64,000 bases of DNA, from positions 1,871,444 through 1,935,443 of the forward strand of contig NZ_FVZC01000009.1 of assembly GCF_900166585.1 (NCBI RefSeq), given 5' to 3'. A program made the translations under genes and the position numbers. Positions 17,150 through 27,055 of this stretch are shown here, piece after piece. Position 1 is the first letter of the stretch. Every line of letters begins with the position of its first letter. The stretch comes from Mesobacillus jeotgali. GTDB taxonomy: Bacteria > Bacillota > Bacilli > Bacillales > Cytobacillaceae. The notes beneath the pieces were generated by a model. The model searched no databases, was not told where the DNA came from, and was given only the letters and a program-made list of their open reading frames with translations.

Positions 17150-17675
17150 TAGTCATCCCTTCCTTTTCAATCATTTCTTCCATAAGCTTTTTTAGTGTCT
17201 TTAAAGCACGGTGCTGAGTTGTTTTTACCTTGCTGTCCGTCCACGATAAAGCCTCAGCAGTCTCGGAAATCGTCAATTCATGAATATAGCGCATAATGAT
17301 TACCATTCGCTGGTCGACAGTGCATTGATCCAGGCACTTGTACATCATTTGAATCTCTTCACTCTGAAGAGCCATCTCCTCCGGCAGAGGCTGGTCATCC
17401 CTTACCTGTCGAACTGACATATCAAAGGTTTCAAGTAGGCGCTGCTTCCAGCCCTTCTGTTTGCGAAAATGGTCAATCGCGACATTCTTTGCAATCGAAA
17501 AAAGCCATGTTTTTTCACTGCTTTTTCCCTCGAACCTATCGTAAGCCTTGAGAACACGAATATATACTTCCTGAACAAGATCCTCTGCCAGTTCCCTGCT
17601 TTTTACCATATAGAATAAAAATTGAAAAACGTCATGATGATATTTTTGATACAATTCATCAAAAACGGAGTTCAT
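17124..17675 (-). CDS. sigX: ECF sigma factor SigX
   Basis: 183 residues. Region 2 contains AEDLVQEVYIRVLKAYDRFEG and KTWLFSIAKNVAIDHFR; region 4 contains ELTISETAEALSWTDSKVKT. SigX controls envelope-modification genes (lipid and teichoic acid charge) in B. subtilis. The start at 17675 is chosen because GGAGG lies eleven bases upstream, and because the proposed autoregulatory promoter would put the transcript start at about 17700, leaving the upstream ATG (17699) without a leader or site. Gene order resE-sigX-rsiX matches B. subtilis. Confidence 0.92.
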   Translation of the reverse strand: MNSVFDELYQKYHHDVFQFLFYMVKSRELAEDLVQEVYIRVLKAYDRFEGKSSEKTWLFSIAKNVAIDHFRKQKGWKQRLLETFDMSVRQVRDDQPLPEEMALQSEEIQMMYKCLDQCTVDQRMVIIMRYIHELTISETAEALSWTDSKVKTTQHRALKTLKKLMEEMIEKEGMTSEKVTAKR

Positions 17676-17706
17676 AGGTCTTTTCGCCTCCGTATTCATT
17701 AGATTA

Positions 17707-17732
17707 GTCGTAAATCCGATATGAAAGTTTCA
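17707..17732 (-). promoter_or_regulatory. Probable SigX-dependent autoregulatory promoter
   Basis: On minus TGAAAC (17727-17732) and CGAC (17707-17710) are 16 bases apart, close to the SigX pattern TGTAAC-N16/17-CGAC. The predicted start is about 25 bases before the sigX ATG. Confidence 0.6.
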
Positions 17733-17899
17733 TATTAACTATATTATTTTTGGATTGGAAAAGAAAGGGTTTTTCGGGGACAAAATAAATGATAAACTCC
17801 GGGTTATATTGTGTTCAATCGAATCATGGCTTTTTCAGGATTTTTTTGTTACTGTCTGTCAAAGCCTAATCATGCACTAAAATGTTTGCAGTACAGAGG

Positions 17900-18830
17900 C
17901 ATAAGTGTACCGTTGTTCGCTAAATGGAACCTTATCCCTGCCATTCCCGTCACATAAGGGTGCCGTTCCCGGCTAAATGGAACCTTATCCTTGCCAGTCC
18001 AGACTCATAAGGGTGCCGTTCCCGGCTAAATGGATCCTTATCCTTGCCAGTCCAGACTCATAAGGGTGCCGTTCCCGGCTAAATGGAATCTTATCCCTGC
18101 CAGTCCAGTCATATAAGGGTGCCGTTCCCGGCTAAATGGAACCTTATCCTTGCCAGTTCCGTCACATAAGGGTGCCGTTCCCGGCTAAATGGATCCTTAT
18201 CCTTGCCAGTCCAGTCATATAAGGGTGCCGTTCCCGGCTAAATGGAACCTTATCCTTGCCAGTTCAGTCACATAAGGGTGCCGTTCCCGGCTAAATGGAT
18301 CCTTATCCTTGCCAGTCCAGACTCATAAGGGTGCCGTTCCCGGCTAAATGGATCCTTATCCTTGCCAGTCCAGACTCATAAGGGTGCCGTTCCCGGCTAA
18401 ATGGATCCTTATCCTTGCCAGTTCAGTCATATAAGGGTGCCGTTCCCGGCTAAATGGAACCTTATCCTTGCCAGTCCAGACTCATAAGGGTGCCGTTCCC
18501 GGCTAAATGGATCCTTATCCTTGCCAGTCCAGACTCATAAGGGTGCCGTTCCCGGCTAAATGGAATCTTATCCCTGCCAGTCCAGTCATATAAGGGTGCC
18601 GTTCCCGGCTAAATGGAACCTTATCCTTGCCAGTTCCGTCACATAAGGGTGCCGTTCTTCGCTAAATGGAACCTTATCCCTGCCATTCCCGTCACATAAG
18701 GGTGCCGTTCCCGGCTAAATGGAACCTTATCCTTGCCAGTCCAGACTCATAAGGGTGCCGTTCCCGGCTAAACGGAACCTTATGCCTGCCAGTCCAGTCA
18801 CATAAGGGTGCCGTTCTTCGCTAATTGGCA
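17900..18830. repeat. Tandem array, about 18 copies of a 53-bp unit
   Basis: Units begin at 17900 and every 53 bases thereafter up to 18801 (last one partial). The unit begins CATAAGGGTGCCGTTCCCGG and contains ATAAGG ... CCTTAT arms. The first and last units are the most divergent. Within each unit GCCG-TTCC-CGGC is a small hairpin; on minus it is GCCG-GGAA-CGGC with a GNRA-type loop, enclosed by the ATAAGG/CCTTAT arms. The period is not a multiple of three and no frame stays open, so it is not coding. It lies between the resE terminator and the sigX promoter. The preceding 167 bases (17733-17899) show nothing recognisable. Confidence 0.95.
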
Positions 18831-18876
18831 AAAAAAAAGCTGTCCAAATCTGATAAGATTGGGTGCAGCCTCTTAT
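18831..18876 (-). terminator. Terminator after resE
   Basis: On minus GGCTGCACCCAATCT pairs imperfectly with AGATTTGGACAGC across TATC, followed by nine T residues. It lies about 45 bases past the resE stop. Confidence 0.7.
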
Positions 18877-18920
18877 ATGCGACATTCAATGTTCCTCGTG
18901 AATCAAGAATAGTCGGCAAG

Positions 18921-20708
18921 TTATTCATTATTTCGAGGGATAAAAAAGGAAAATGTCGTACCCTGTCCTAGTTTGCTTTTTACAGAGATAATTCCTCGAT
19001 GTGCGTCGATGATGTTCTTCGCGATAGCCAGTCCAAGGCCTGTGCCGGAAACTCCGCGAGTCCTCGACTTATCTCCTTTGTAAAAGCGTTCAAACAGGAA
19101 CGGCAAGTCTTCTTCTGGAATTCCTGGTCCCTGGTCGCTGACTTCAATATACAATCCTCGTTCGTCGGTTCTAACTTTGATTTCCACTTGAGCCGAATCT
19201 GGTACATGCCTGATCGCATTATCGATTAAATTGGTCAATACTTGCTCGATTCGGTCGGGGTCAAAGCGAAAATCCCGTTCTTCTGTATCCAGCTGCATTG
19301 ACAGATCAATTCCTTTTTCCTTTGCCAGACCATGAAACTTTCGTATCACCCTGTTTACGTATTGTTCCAATTCGACCGATTCTACATTAAGCAGAATATG
19401 GCCAGCTTCCATGCGAGCCAGATCTAGGAGTTCATTGACAAGACGGCCCATTCTTAACGATTCATCATAAATGACCCTTGCCATTTCCTTCTTCTCTTCA
19501 TCTGTCTGGGCGATATCATCGACGATGGCCTCACTGTAACCCTGCATCATTGAAATAGGTGTCCGCAGTTCATGTGAAACATTCGCGATAAAATCTTCCC
19601 TCATTTTATCAAGCTTTCTCTCTTCGGTCATGTCCCTTACTACAGCTACAGCTCCACGGATAAATCTTTTATTATAAAGCGGGCTGACAATAATCACCCA
19701 TGTCCTTCCCTGGGCGGTGATTTCGCCAACCTGTTCTTTCTCCGTATTGACCGCCAGCTGGAACAATTCCATGACTTCAGAGGGTACAGCATCTGTATTT
19801 TCTGAGACAAGTCCCTGCTCGTAATACCAATACCTCAGGAATACTTCAGCAGGAGGATTTGTAATCAGGATCGTTCCATCACGATTAAACGTGATAACTC
19901 CGTCTGCCATACTGCTAAGGATGCTTGTCAGTTGTTCTTTTTCCTGGCTTAAGGCGTTCATATTGAATTTCAGCTGCCGGCCCATTTGATTGAAGGCGGT
20001 TGCCAATTCACCAATTTCATCATGCGTCAGGATTGGCACCTTCGTATCAAACTTCCCTCTGGCAACTTCAAAGGCGGCTTCCCTCATTTTTCTTAACGGG
20101 GACGTAATCCTTGTTGACAGGAAGAAAGCAAAGATCGTTGTCAGGACAATCGCTACACCTGCAGCCAGCAGGATGAACTTCGTTGTCAGCCGCGTTGTTT
20201 CTTCCATGACCGCTAAGGACTGATAAATAAAGACAGCGCCATTTCCCTTATCATATTGGTGCAGGGGAACCCCAATCATCAAGTACCGGGTATCATCCAC
20301 CTTGCTAGATACACCAGGCAATTCTGTAATAATGTCTACCTTCTTGTCCTTTTCAAAGACTTCCGATAGATCATCATCTTTGGTAAAAAAAGAAACTGGT
20401 ACATGAGTTGCTTTTTCGCTGTCTGGGGAATAAAAATATGTATTTTCATCCCTGATCACCGTTACTCTTGAATTGTCATCGACCATTTCCCAAGCAATCT
20501 CAAGGCCCAGCTCTTCTTCATTGCCAGGGTGATCTTCCAGTACCCCGGCAATCTTTTCAGCCGTATTGGTCATTTCTTTTCTTGTTTCATTAATATGATA
20601 GTTTTCAAAGAACTCCATCAGCATGACTGTCAGGATGAACAAGACAAAAGAAACGAGCAGAAGGATGGTAATCCACAGCTTACCTACTACGCTTCGCCAA
20701 AACATCAT
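18921..20708 (-). CDS. resE: Sensor histidine kinase ResE
   Basis: 595 residues. Membrane helices at 10-32 and 177-198 bracket an extracytoplasmic sensing domain. HAMP (about 197-250) and PAS (about 260-360) domains follow, then a HisKA box with H379 in [11 protein letters not shown] and an HATPase domain with [16 protein letters not shown] and GTGLGLAI. It phosphorylates ResD under low oxygen or nitric oxide conditions. The start overlaps the resD stop by four bases (ATGA). Confidence 0.95.
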   Translation of the reverse strand: MMFWRSVVGKLWITILLLVSFVLFILTVMLMEFFENYHINETRKEMTNTAEKIAGVLEDHPGNEEELGLEIAWEMVDDNSRVTVIRDENTYFYSPDSEKATHVPVSFFTKDDDLSEVFEKDKKVDIITELPGVSSKVDDTRYLMIGVPLHQYDKGNGAVFIYQSLAVMEETTRLTTKFILLAAGVAIVLTTIFAFFLSTRITSPLRKMREAAFEVARGKFDTKVPILTHDEIGELATAFNQMGRQLKFNMNALSQEKEQLTSILSSMADGVITFNRDGTILITNPPAEVFLRYWYYEQGLVSENTDAVPSEVMELFQLAVNTEKEQVGEITAQGRTWVIIVSPLYNKRFIRGAVAVVRDMTEERKLDKMREDFIANVSHELRTPISMMQGYSEAIVDDIAQTDEEKKEMARVIYDESLRMGRLVNELLDLARMEAGHILLNVESVELEQYVNRVIRKFHGLAKEKGIDLSMQLDTEERDFRFDPDRIEQVLTNLIDNAIRHVPDSAQVEIKVRTDERGLYIEVSDQGPGIPEEDLPFLFERFYKGDKSRTRGVSGTGLGLAIAKNIIDAHRGIISVKSKLGQGTTFSFFIPRNNE

Positions 20709-21421
20709 TCATTGACTACCTCAAACTTGTAGCCAACCCCCCAGACTGTAACAATCATTTTAGCAGCCTGTTCTGAAACTTTATTCAGTTTCTCGCGCAA
20801 TCTTTTTACATGAGTATCTACTGTACGCAAATCACCAAAAAATTCATAATGCCATACTTCCTTCAATAATTGCTCCCTGTCAAAAACTTTATCCGGAGCT
20901 TTTGCAAGGAAATAGAGCAATTCATATTCCTTAGGAGTCAAGCTTACCTCTTTGCCATCTGCTAAAACCCTATGGGCATCATTATCAATGGTTAAATGAG
21001 GGAAAACAATCACATCTTTTGCAGTCGTTTCAGTCTGCAGGTAGCTGGTGCTCGAAGAACGTCGGAGCATCGCCTTGACACGCAAAACAACCTCACGCGG
21101 GCTGAAAGGTTTAACGATGTAATCATCTGTTCCAACCTCAAATCCCTGTACCCTGTTCACTTCCTCACCTTTAGCTGTAAGCATGATGACAGGAGTTGAC
21201 TTCTTTTCACGAAGGTCACGGCAAACCTCGATTCCGTCTTTCCCCGGCATCATCAAATCAAGCAGGATGACGTCGTAATCGTTTGCAAGCGACTTCGCCA
21301 GAGCTTCATTTCCGTCTTCTGCTTCATCAATTATATAGTTCTCTCTTTCAAGATACATCTTCAATAATCTTCTGATTCTTTCTTCATCATCCACTACTAA
21401 AATCTTCACTTCTTTTTCCAT
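20705..21421 (-). CDS. resD: Response regulator ResD
   Basis: 238 residues of the OmpR/PhoB class. The acidic pocket is VVDDEER and the phosphorylation site is D55 in [11 protein letters not shown]; the lysine switch is in IVKPFSPRE. The C-terminal winged helix contains [12 protein letters not shown]. It activates genes for aerobic and anaerobic respiration. A terminator and a 112-base gap separate it from resC, so resDE can be transcribed apart from resABC. Confidence 0.95.
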   Translation of the reverse strand: MEKEVKILVVDDEERIRRLLKMYLERENYIIDEAEDGNEALAKSLANDYDVILLDLMMPGKDGIEVCRDLREKKSTPVIMLTAKGEEVNRVQGFEVGTDDYIVKPFSPREVVLRVKAMLRRSSSTSYLQTETTAKDVIVFPHLTIDNDAHRVLADGKEVSLTPKEYELLYFLAKAPDKVFDREQLLKEVWHYEFFGDLRTVDTHVKRLREKLNKVSEQAAKMIVTVWGVGYKFEVVNE

Positions 21422-21485
21422 TAGGTATATCCCTCCCTGCGATTATTTTACATAAACAAGAGTCTTCTTTCCATGCTTTTTTAAA

Positions 21486-21515
21486 AAAGGCCTTCACTTA
21501 AAACAGTGAAGGCTG
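21486..21515 (-). terminator. Terminator between resC and resD
   Basis: On minus GCCTTCACT pairs with AGTGAAGGC across a six-base loop, followed by a T run. Confidence 0.85.
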
Positions 21516-21533
21516 TCATTAATTTGACACATA

Positions 21534-22721
21534 TCAGGATCCTGCATAAGAATGCAGGCCTGCGATAACAAGGTTAACCGCTACAAGATTGAACATAATG
21601 ATAATAAAACCAATTACGGCCAGCCATGCAGACTTTTCTCCATGCCATCCTTTTGAAAGGCGTAAATGAAGGAACGCTGCATAGAACAGCCAAGTGATCA
21701 ATGCCCAAACTTCCTTCGGATCCCAGCCCCAGAAACGAGTCCAGGCAATCTGGGCCCAAATCATCGCAAAGATCAGACCTCCAAGCGTAAACACCGGAAA
21801 ACCGATCAAGACAGAACGATAGCCGATTTCATCGACAAGATCCATATTGATATTCTTCGTCCACGGCTGCAGGGCTGCTGCAACTCGCTTGCGCAGGATA
21901 AGCCTTATTAAAGCATATAATACTATACCCGCAGCGAGTGACCAAATAACCGTGTTTAATTTCTTGGCACTTATGATGGCTGGTGTCTCAAATAATGGTT
22001 CCAGGCGATCCTTATCAGTCAATTCAAACTGATGCGGCCCTACTAAAGCAGGAATAGTATATTCCTCTGTCGCAGGCTGCCCTTCCTTGTTTACGTAATT
22101 GAAATTAGCTGAATAATCTGTTGCTGCAAAGTAACTTGAAACAAATATGAAGCCGAGCGTACTGATCAGTCCAAATAAAACAACTTCCAGCCATAAGGTA
22201 CTTTTGCTTTTTTTCGATTGATCAACACTTCTTACAAGATAAATCAGTCCAGCAGCGAAACTGACTGCCAGGATTGCCTGTCCAATCGCAGTAGTGGTTA
22301 CGTGGATATGGAGCCAGTAACTTTGCAATGCTGGAATCAAAGGTGTCACTTCCCTAGGGAACATGCTTCCATAAGCAATGATCAAAGCTGCTACTGGCAA
22401 TGTGAACAAGCCCAGCAATGGTGTTTTATACATGAAATAAATGATGATAAAGGCGCCTACCAGGGACATTCCAAAGAAAGTCGTAAATTCGAATAGATTG
22501 CTGACCGGTGCATGTCCGGAAGCAATCCATCTTAAGATGAAAAATGTCAACTGGGACAAAAAACCTGCTATAGTGACAGTAATTCCAATATTGGCCCATT
22601 TGTTTGGTGCATTTTTTTTGTCAGCATGCCTTTTATCCTTGATTGCTCCCCCAAAAAATAAAATACCAACAAGATAGAGGATAAAAGCAGCAAACAGGAA
22701 GTTTGAGCTTAATTCAACCAT
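21534..22721 (-). CDS. resC: Cytochrome c biogenesis protein ResC (CcsA type)
   Basis: 395 residues with about eight membrane helices. The heme-binding WWD-type segment is [15 protein letters not shown], with conserved flanking histidines ([11 protein letters not shown] and HSYAGS). With ResB it forms the system II heme-handling and ligation complex that attaches heme to cytochromes c outside the membrane. It follows resB by 12 bases. Confidence 0.93.
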   Translation of the reverse strand: MVELSSNFLFAAFILYLVGILFFGGAIKDKRHADKKNAPNKWANIGITVTIAGFLSQLTFFILRWIASGHAPVSNLFEFTTFFGMSLVGAFIIIYFMYKTPLLGLFTLPVAALIIAYGSMFPREVTPLIPALQSYWLHIHVTTTAIGQAILAVSFAAGLIYLVRSVDQSKKSKSTLWLEVVLFGLISTLGFIFVSSYFAATDYSANFNYVNKEGQPATEEYTIPALVGPHQFELTDKDRLEPLFETPAIISAKKLNTVIWSLAAGIVLYALIRLILRKRVAAALQPWTKNINMDLVDEIGYRSVLIGFPVFTLGGLIFAMIWAQIAWTRFWGWDPKEVWALITWLFYAAFLHLRLSKGWHGEKSAWLAVIGFIIIMFNLVAVNLVIAGLHSYAGS

Positions 22722-22733
22722 CGTTCTCCCTCC

Positions 22734-24359
22734 TTATTCCTTCTTTTCTTCTGCTAGCTGGTCCTCCGGAGCTGCTATTGCTGAATCGGAAAAGACCTCT
22801 TCCAGCTCCCTTTTCAAACCATGCCAGTTTTTATTTGTATGCGCAGCCGTTAAAACCTGTCCGTTCATTCTTCTTAACCATATACGACGGTGATTCCAGT
22901 AGGAACCCTGAATTACGCCTATCATGAAAATCAGTCCACCGAGTCCAAGGAGCCACAAAGTGAGGTCTTTTCTGACAGTCAGGGCAGTTACATTCTTCGT
23001 GTCAATACCTGCAAATGTCATCTTATACTCATTTTCCCCTAAAGGTTCGAGATTCTGCCTGATGGCTACGAAACTGACTTCTCCATCTGGTTTTTCAGGG
23101 CTGAACATTTTGAAAATGAATGCAGGATTGTTCGGAATCCGTGATTTGGTCGCAGGCTCCCCATCTTCATTGAACTCGAAATCAGGGAAATAGCTCATCA
23201 CTTCAACTTTGTAGCCATTCCCTAAATCATACTTCGTTTTAGGGTCATATAAGTCGACCGCCACTTCTCCAAATTGTTTCTTTGTCTTTTTGTTCTCAAG
23301 TTGGAATGTCATCTTGCTCATTTCATCAAGCTTATAATCAACCTGATACAATGCAAAGCCATCAACCTTCAATGGCTTGTTTACCTGGATTGCCTGATCC
23401 CGGATTTTTTCAAGTTCAGGCTTTTCCCCGGGGACAATTTCTCCCTGTCTCTCATACAGAGTAGCATTGGTTTGATAGTTTTTAACTACTGTTCCTGCCT
23501 TATCAATAGCATTCTGGAAAACTTCCTCATCTTTATCTTTATCATAGACTTCAAAGATAAATTGATTGTTTTTAAGATAGTAACGGCCTTCCGTGCCGGG
23601 TATCGATTTTGTTTCCCCTTCCCGGAGCCAAAGAATCTCATCTACGTACATACCAGGGACAAACCTGAGCATGCCGCCAATCAAAAAAATGATCAGACCA
23701 AGGTGGTTTACATATGGGCCCCATCGGGAAAATCGGTTTTTCTCAGCAAGGATATCACCATTTTCCTCCCGAAGCTGATAACGCTTTTTCGTTAATTTTT
23801 CTTTAAGTTTCTCTGCATCTGCATCGGATAGTGCTGCATCAGAAACACCGAACATTCTCTGGCGCTTTAAAAAGCTCTCATGTCTTGAAACCCTTTGTTT
23901 TTTAAGGGATCTGTATAAAGGAACCACCCTGTCCAGGCTGGCGATCACAAGAGAAATTCCAAGCCCAGCAATCAGCAACAGGTACCACCAGGAGCTGTAC
24001 AGATTGTGAAATCCAAGATCATAATAAAGTTTCCCCAGCCAACCGTATTGTTCCTCATAGTATTCCGCCGGAGGCATCAGCGGGGGAATGTACATTTCCT
24101 GCGGGAAAATTGTCCCTAATGAGGAAGCGATCAAGAGGATGACAATCAGCCATACCCCAACTTTCACCGAGGAAAAGAAATTCCAAATTTTATCGATTAT
24201 CGTCTTATTATAAGTTTGTGATCGGCGGGCACTTCCCTCATACCGCATATCAAGAAGCTGCTTTTCTTTCTCTCTTTCTTCCAGTATTCTTCCGCAAGAT
24301 TCACATAGGACTGTCCCCTGCGGATTTACATGGCCGCACTCACATTTTACTTCGTTCAT
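22734..24359 (-). CDS. resB: Cytochrome c biogenesis protein ResB
   Basis: 541 residues. A short N-terminal zinc ribbon (CECGHVNPQGTVLCESCGR) is followed by three membrane helices near 70-90, 125-145 and 205-225, a large extracytoplasmic domain, and a last helix near 480 (LTLWLLGLGGLIFMIGVI). It is the CcsB-type partner of ResC. The zinc ribbon is also present in B. subtilis ResB as I recall it, so it is not a novelty. Confidence 0.93.
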   Translation of the reverse strand: MNEVKCECGHVNPQGTVLCESCGRILEEREKEKQLLDMRYEGSARRSQTYNKTIIDKIWNFFSSVKVGVWLIVILLIASSLGTIFPQEMYIPPLMPPAEYYEEQYGWLGKLYYDLGFHNLYSSWWYLLLIAGLGISLVIASLDRVVPLYRSLKKQRVSRHESFLKRQRMFGVSDAALSDADAEKLKEKLTKKRYQLREENGDILAEKNRFSRWGPYVNHLGLIIFLIGGMLRFVPGMYVDEILWLREGETKSIPGTEGRYYLKNNQFIFEVYDKDKDEEVFQNAIDKAGTVVKNYQTNATLYERQGEIVPGEKPELEKIRDQAIQVNKPLKVDGFALYQVDYKLDEMSKMTFQLENKKTKKQFGEVAVDLYDPKTKYDLGNGYKVEVMSYFPDFEFNEDGEPATKSRIPNNPAFIFKMFSPEKPDGEVSFVAIRQNLEPLGENEYKMTFAGIDTKNVTALTVRKDLTLWLLGLGGLIFMIGVIQGSYWNHRRIWLRRMNGQVLTAAHTNKNWHGLKRELEEVFSDSAIAAPEDQLAEEKKE

Positions 24360-24384
24360 AGTAAAAACTCCCTGTTCCCCTTAC

Positions 24385-24909
24385 TTAAGGTTTAATCTGT
24401 TCCATGAATTCACGGATTGTTTTTTCAGTTAATTCTCCGGTATGGCTTTTCACTACCTTGCCTTCTTTGTCAATCAGAAAAGTGATTGGAAGCGGGTTGA
24501 TGCCATAGGCCGTCTGAACCTGTCCATCCTTGTCAATCATGACAGGGAATGTCATGCCTTTCCGCTCCACAAACTTATTGACAACTAGCTCTGATTCACC
24601 TGAATCAACCGCAAGTACCTGAACTCCCTGATCCTTGAATTGCTGGTACTGATTTTCTATATAAGGCATTTCCCTCTCACATGGCTTGCACCAGGTTGCC
24701 CAAAAATTCAGGAAAACTCCTTGCCCCTTATATTCCGAGAGCCTATGCTTATTTCCCTCCATATCAACAAGGACAAAATCAGGAGCTGGTTTACCAACCT
24801 CGATTTTATGGTTTTTATCCTTGTTCATGTTGGCATATAAAGTATAGCCAACAGCAATAGCCATTACCGCGAGAATAATTGTTCGAGTGATCAGTCGTTT
24901 TTGCTTCAT
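24385..24909 (-). CDS. resA: Thiol-disulfide oxidoreductase ResA
   Basis: 174 residues. An N-terminal membrane anchor (about 8-26) precedes a thioredoxin fold with C74-K-P-C77 in FWATWCKPCE and E80, which matches the acidic residue important for ResA function. The cis-proline segment is NPLPITFLID. It reduces the CxxCH cysteines of apocytochrome c before heme attachment. It is first of resABC. Confidence 0.94.
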   Translation of the reverse strand: MKQKRLITRTIILAVMAIAVGYTLYANMNKDKNHKIEVGKPAPDFVLVDMEGNKHRLSEYKGQGVFLNFWATWCKPCEREMPYIENQYQQFKDQGVQVLAVDSGESELVVNKFVERKGMTFPVMIDKDGQVQTAYGINPLPITFLIDKEGKVVKSHTGELTEKTIREFMEQIKP

Positions 24910-24972
24910 TCCCTAAACCTCCCACCGTATTTCTCCCTTATTATATCATTTCCACTATAACAATGGTGATCT

Positions 24973-25698
24973 CTATGATTTTTTCATAGCAAGGACGCGA
25001 AGCTGCTTTACCTCGTGATGTGTGAGCTCCCTGATTTCCCCAGTCCTTAATCCATTCAATGTCAGGAAACCATATTTCTCCCGCTTCAGTTTCATTACAG
25101 GATGGCCAATTGCCTCAAACATCCTTCTGACCTGCCTATTCCGTCCCTCATGAATGGTGATTTCAACAATCGCCGTATCTTTCTTTTTATCCACACTGAG
25201 CATCTTGGTTTTGGCCGGCGCTGTTTTCCCGTCCTCGAGCATGACGCCTCGTGCCAGAGTGGTCAGTTTTTCTTTCGACGGAATCCCTTTTACCTTGGCA
25301 ACATATACTTTGTCGATTTCATTGCTGGGATGCATGAGCAAATTCGCAAATTCCCCGTCATTTGTCAGCAAAAGCAGTCCCGAAGTATCATAATCCAGGC
25401 GCCCTACAGGATAAATGCGCTGTTCAATTGTCTGGAAAAAGTCTGTAACCACTTTGCGTCCCTTTTCATCCTGTACACTTGAAATGACTCCACGAGGTTT
25501 ATAGAACAAGAAGTAAACTGGCTCTTCACCTTCAATCTGTATTCCATCCACTTCGACTTTATCAGAGGGTGTCACTTTGCGGCCAAGTTCTTTGACTACA
25601 CTGCCATTTACCTTAACTCTGCCTTCGAGTATCATTTCCTCGGCTTTTCTTCTCGATGCTATACCTGCATGAGCAATCACTTTTTGCAGTCTTTCCAT
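24973..25698 (-). CDS. rluB: 23S rRNA pseudouridine synthase RluB
   Basis: 241 residues of the RsuA/RluB family. An S4 RNA-binding domain (RLQKVIAHAGIASRRKAEE) is followed by the catalytic domain with D102 in VGRLDYDTSGLLLLT and the motif EGRNRQVRRMF. It converts a specific uridine of the large-subunit rRNA (position 2605 in E. coli numbering). ATG 25698 has AGGAGTG nine bases upstream. It lies 63 bases before resA, as in B. subtilis. Confidence 0.93.
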   Translation of the reverse strand: MERLQKVIAHAGIASRRKAEEMILEGRVKVNGSVVKELGRKVTPSDKVEVDGIQIEGEEPVYFLFYKPRGVISSVQDEKGRKVVTDFFQTIEQRIYPVGRLDYDTSGLLLLTNDGEFANLLMHPSNEIDKVYVAKVKGIPSKEKLTTLARGVMLEDGKTAPAKTKMLSVDKKKDTAIVEITIHEGRNRQVRRMFEAIGHPVMKLKREKYGFLTLNGLRTGEIRELTHHEVKQLRVLAMKKS

Positions 25699-25894
25699 GA
25701 AGGTCACTCCTAATTAATATCAATTAACAACAGTTTATATAATTATCTAATCCACCCTTATGAATTATGACATAACTTTCTCTGATTTCAAAGTAAGCAA
25801 TGGTGGAAAAAGCGAAAAATAAATAGAGAATGTTAATACTTCATTAACATAGTTTCGCTAAGTTCACCTGCAGTTTATAGATCGTACTTTAAAA

Positions 25895-25927
25895 CTAAAA
25901 AAGAAGATACCCATAGAAGGTATCTTC
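25895..25927 (-). terminator. Terminator of dacB-spmA-spmB
   Basis: GAAGATACC (25919-25927 read on minus) pairs with GGTATCTTC across seven bases, followed by six T residues, just past the spmB stop. Confidence 0.85.
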
Positions 25928-26461
25928 CTATTTTGAAAACATGAACGTTACAACAATAATCGCTGTAATGATTGCTACTGCATCAGCAAGAAGGCCGACT
26001 TTAAGTGCGTCACCCATTTTTTTAATTCCGACAGCCCCGAAATAAACCGTAAGGACATAGAAGGTGGTGTCGGTACTGCCCTGCAGTGTAGCAGCAAGAG
26101 TACCAATAAAAGAGTCTGGACCATGAATACTAATCAGATCACTTGTAATTCCTAGTGCAGCTGTGCCTGAAATCGGCCTGATCAGTGCAAGCGGAACGAC
26201 TTCAGCAGGAATGCCAATCATCTCAAGTCCGGGACGAATCCAGTTCACCATGACATCAAGTGCACCAGATGCCCTGAAGACCGCAATCGCAACCATCATC
26301 CCTACCAGGAACGGCATGATGGACACAGCCATTTTTATCCCTTCCTTGCCTCCTTCTACAAAACTCTCATAGGTTGGGACTTTTTTATATGTTCCATATA
26401 TAAGGATAAAAGCGATCAAGACAGGGATGAACCATAGCGATAACGCAGATACAATTTCCAT
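25928..26461 (-). CDS. spmB: Spore maturation protein SpmB
   Basis: 177 residues, almost wholly hydrophobic, nucleoside-recognition (Gate) domain family. Conserved NWIRPGLEMIGIPAEVVPLALIRP and ISGTAALGITSDL are seen. SpmA and SpmB are needed for full spore core dehydration. Six bases separate it from spmA. The mechanism is unknown; a transport role is inferred from the fold. Confidence 0.93.
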   Translation of the reverse strand: MEIVSALSLWFIPVLIAFILIYGTYKKVPTYESFVEGGKEGIKMAVSIMPFLVGMMVAIAVFRASGALDVMVNWIRPGLEMIGIPAEVVPLALIRPISGTAALGITSDLISIHGPDSFIGTLAATLQGSTDTTFYVLTVYFGAVGIKKMGDALKVGLLADAVAIITAIIVVTFMFSK

Positions 26462-26467
26462 TTTGAT

Positions 26468-27055
26468 TTACCCCTTTTTGCTTCTTCTATAGTAAAAGAA
26501 CCGGTCAATCAGAATCGCAGCTACAGCAGAAACCGCAGTTGCAACGAGAGTCGGACCGACTATATCAGTAGGATTGGAGGAATCATAATTCATCCTTATC
26601 GCTATGACAGTGGTCGGTATGAGGGTGATGCTCGCAGTATTGATCGCGAGAAAGGTAATCATTGACCGGCTGGCTTCATTTTTTCCGCCATTCAAATCCT
26701 TCAATTCTTCCATAGCCTTTATCCCCAGAGGTGTAGCTGCATTTCCAAGGCCGAACATATTTGCTATCATATTTGACAGGATATAGCCCATCGCAGGATG
26801 GGAAGAAGGAACTTCCGGGAACAACTTGGATATAAAGGGCTTAAATAAACTGGATAGCTTTGACAGCAGGCCAGAATCCTCAGCAATCCGCATCATACCG
26901 AGCCAGAAAACAAGGATGCTGATCAAACCGATACTAAGAGTGATTGCTTCCTTCGCACCTGTAAAAACAGCTTCGTTCACTTCTGTCATTGTTCCATTCA
27001 CCATTGCAAAGCCAAGGCCAATTAAGATCATCACAACCCAGATATAATTAACCAT
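26468..27055 (-). CDS. spmA: Spore maturation protein SpmA
   Basis: 195 residues, membrane-embedded, with the Gate-domain segment MIANMFGLGNAATPLGIKAM. The start overlaps the end of dacB by eight bases. It works with SpmB in spore core dehydration in the developing spore. Confidence 0.93.
   Translation of the reverse strand: MVNYIWVVMILIGLGFAMVNGTMTEVNEAVFTGAKEAITLSIGLISILVFWLGMMRIAEDSGLLSKLSSLFKPFISKLFPEVPSSHPAMGYILSNMIANMFGLGNAATPLGIKAMEELKDLNGGKNEASRSMITFLAINTASITLIPTTVIAIRMNYDSSNPTDIVGPTLVATAVSAVAAILIDRFFYYRRSKKG

Noticed and set aside
17900..18830. CRISPR array
   Set aside because: The whole 53-base unit repeats without unique spacers, and no cas genes are near.
23274..23795. 173-codon plus-strand frame
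   Set aside because: Shadow of resB without a start signal.
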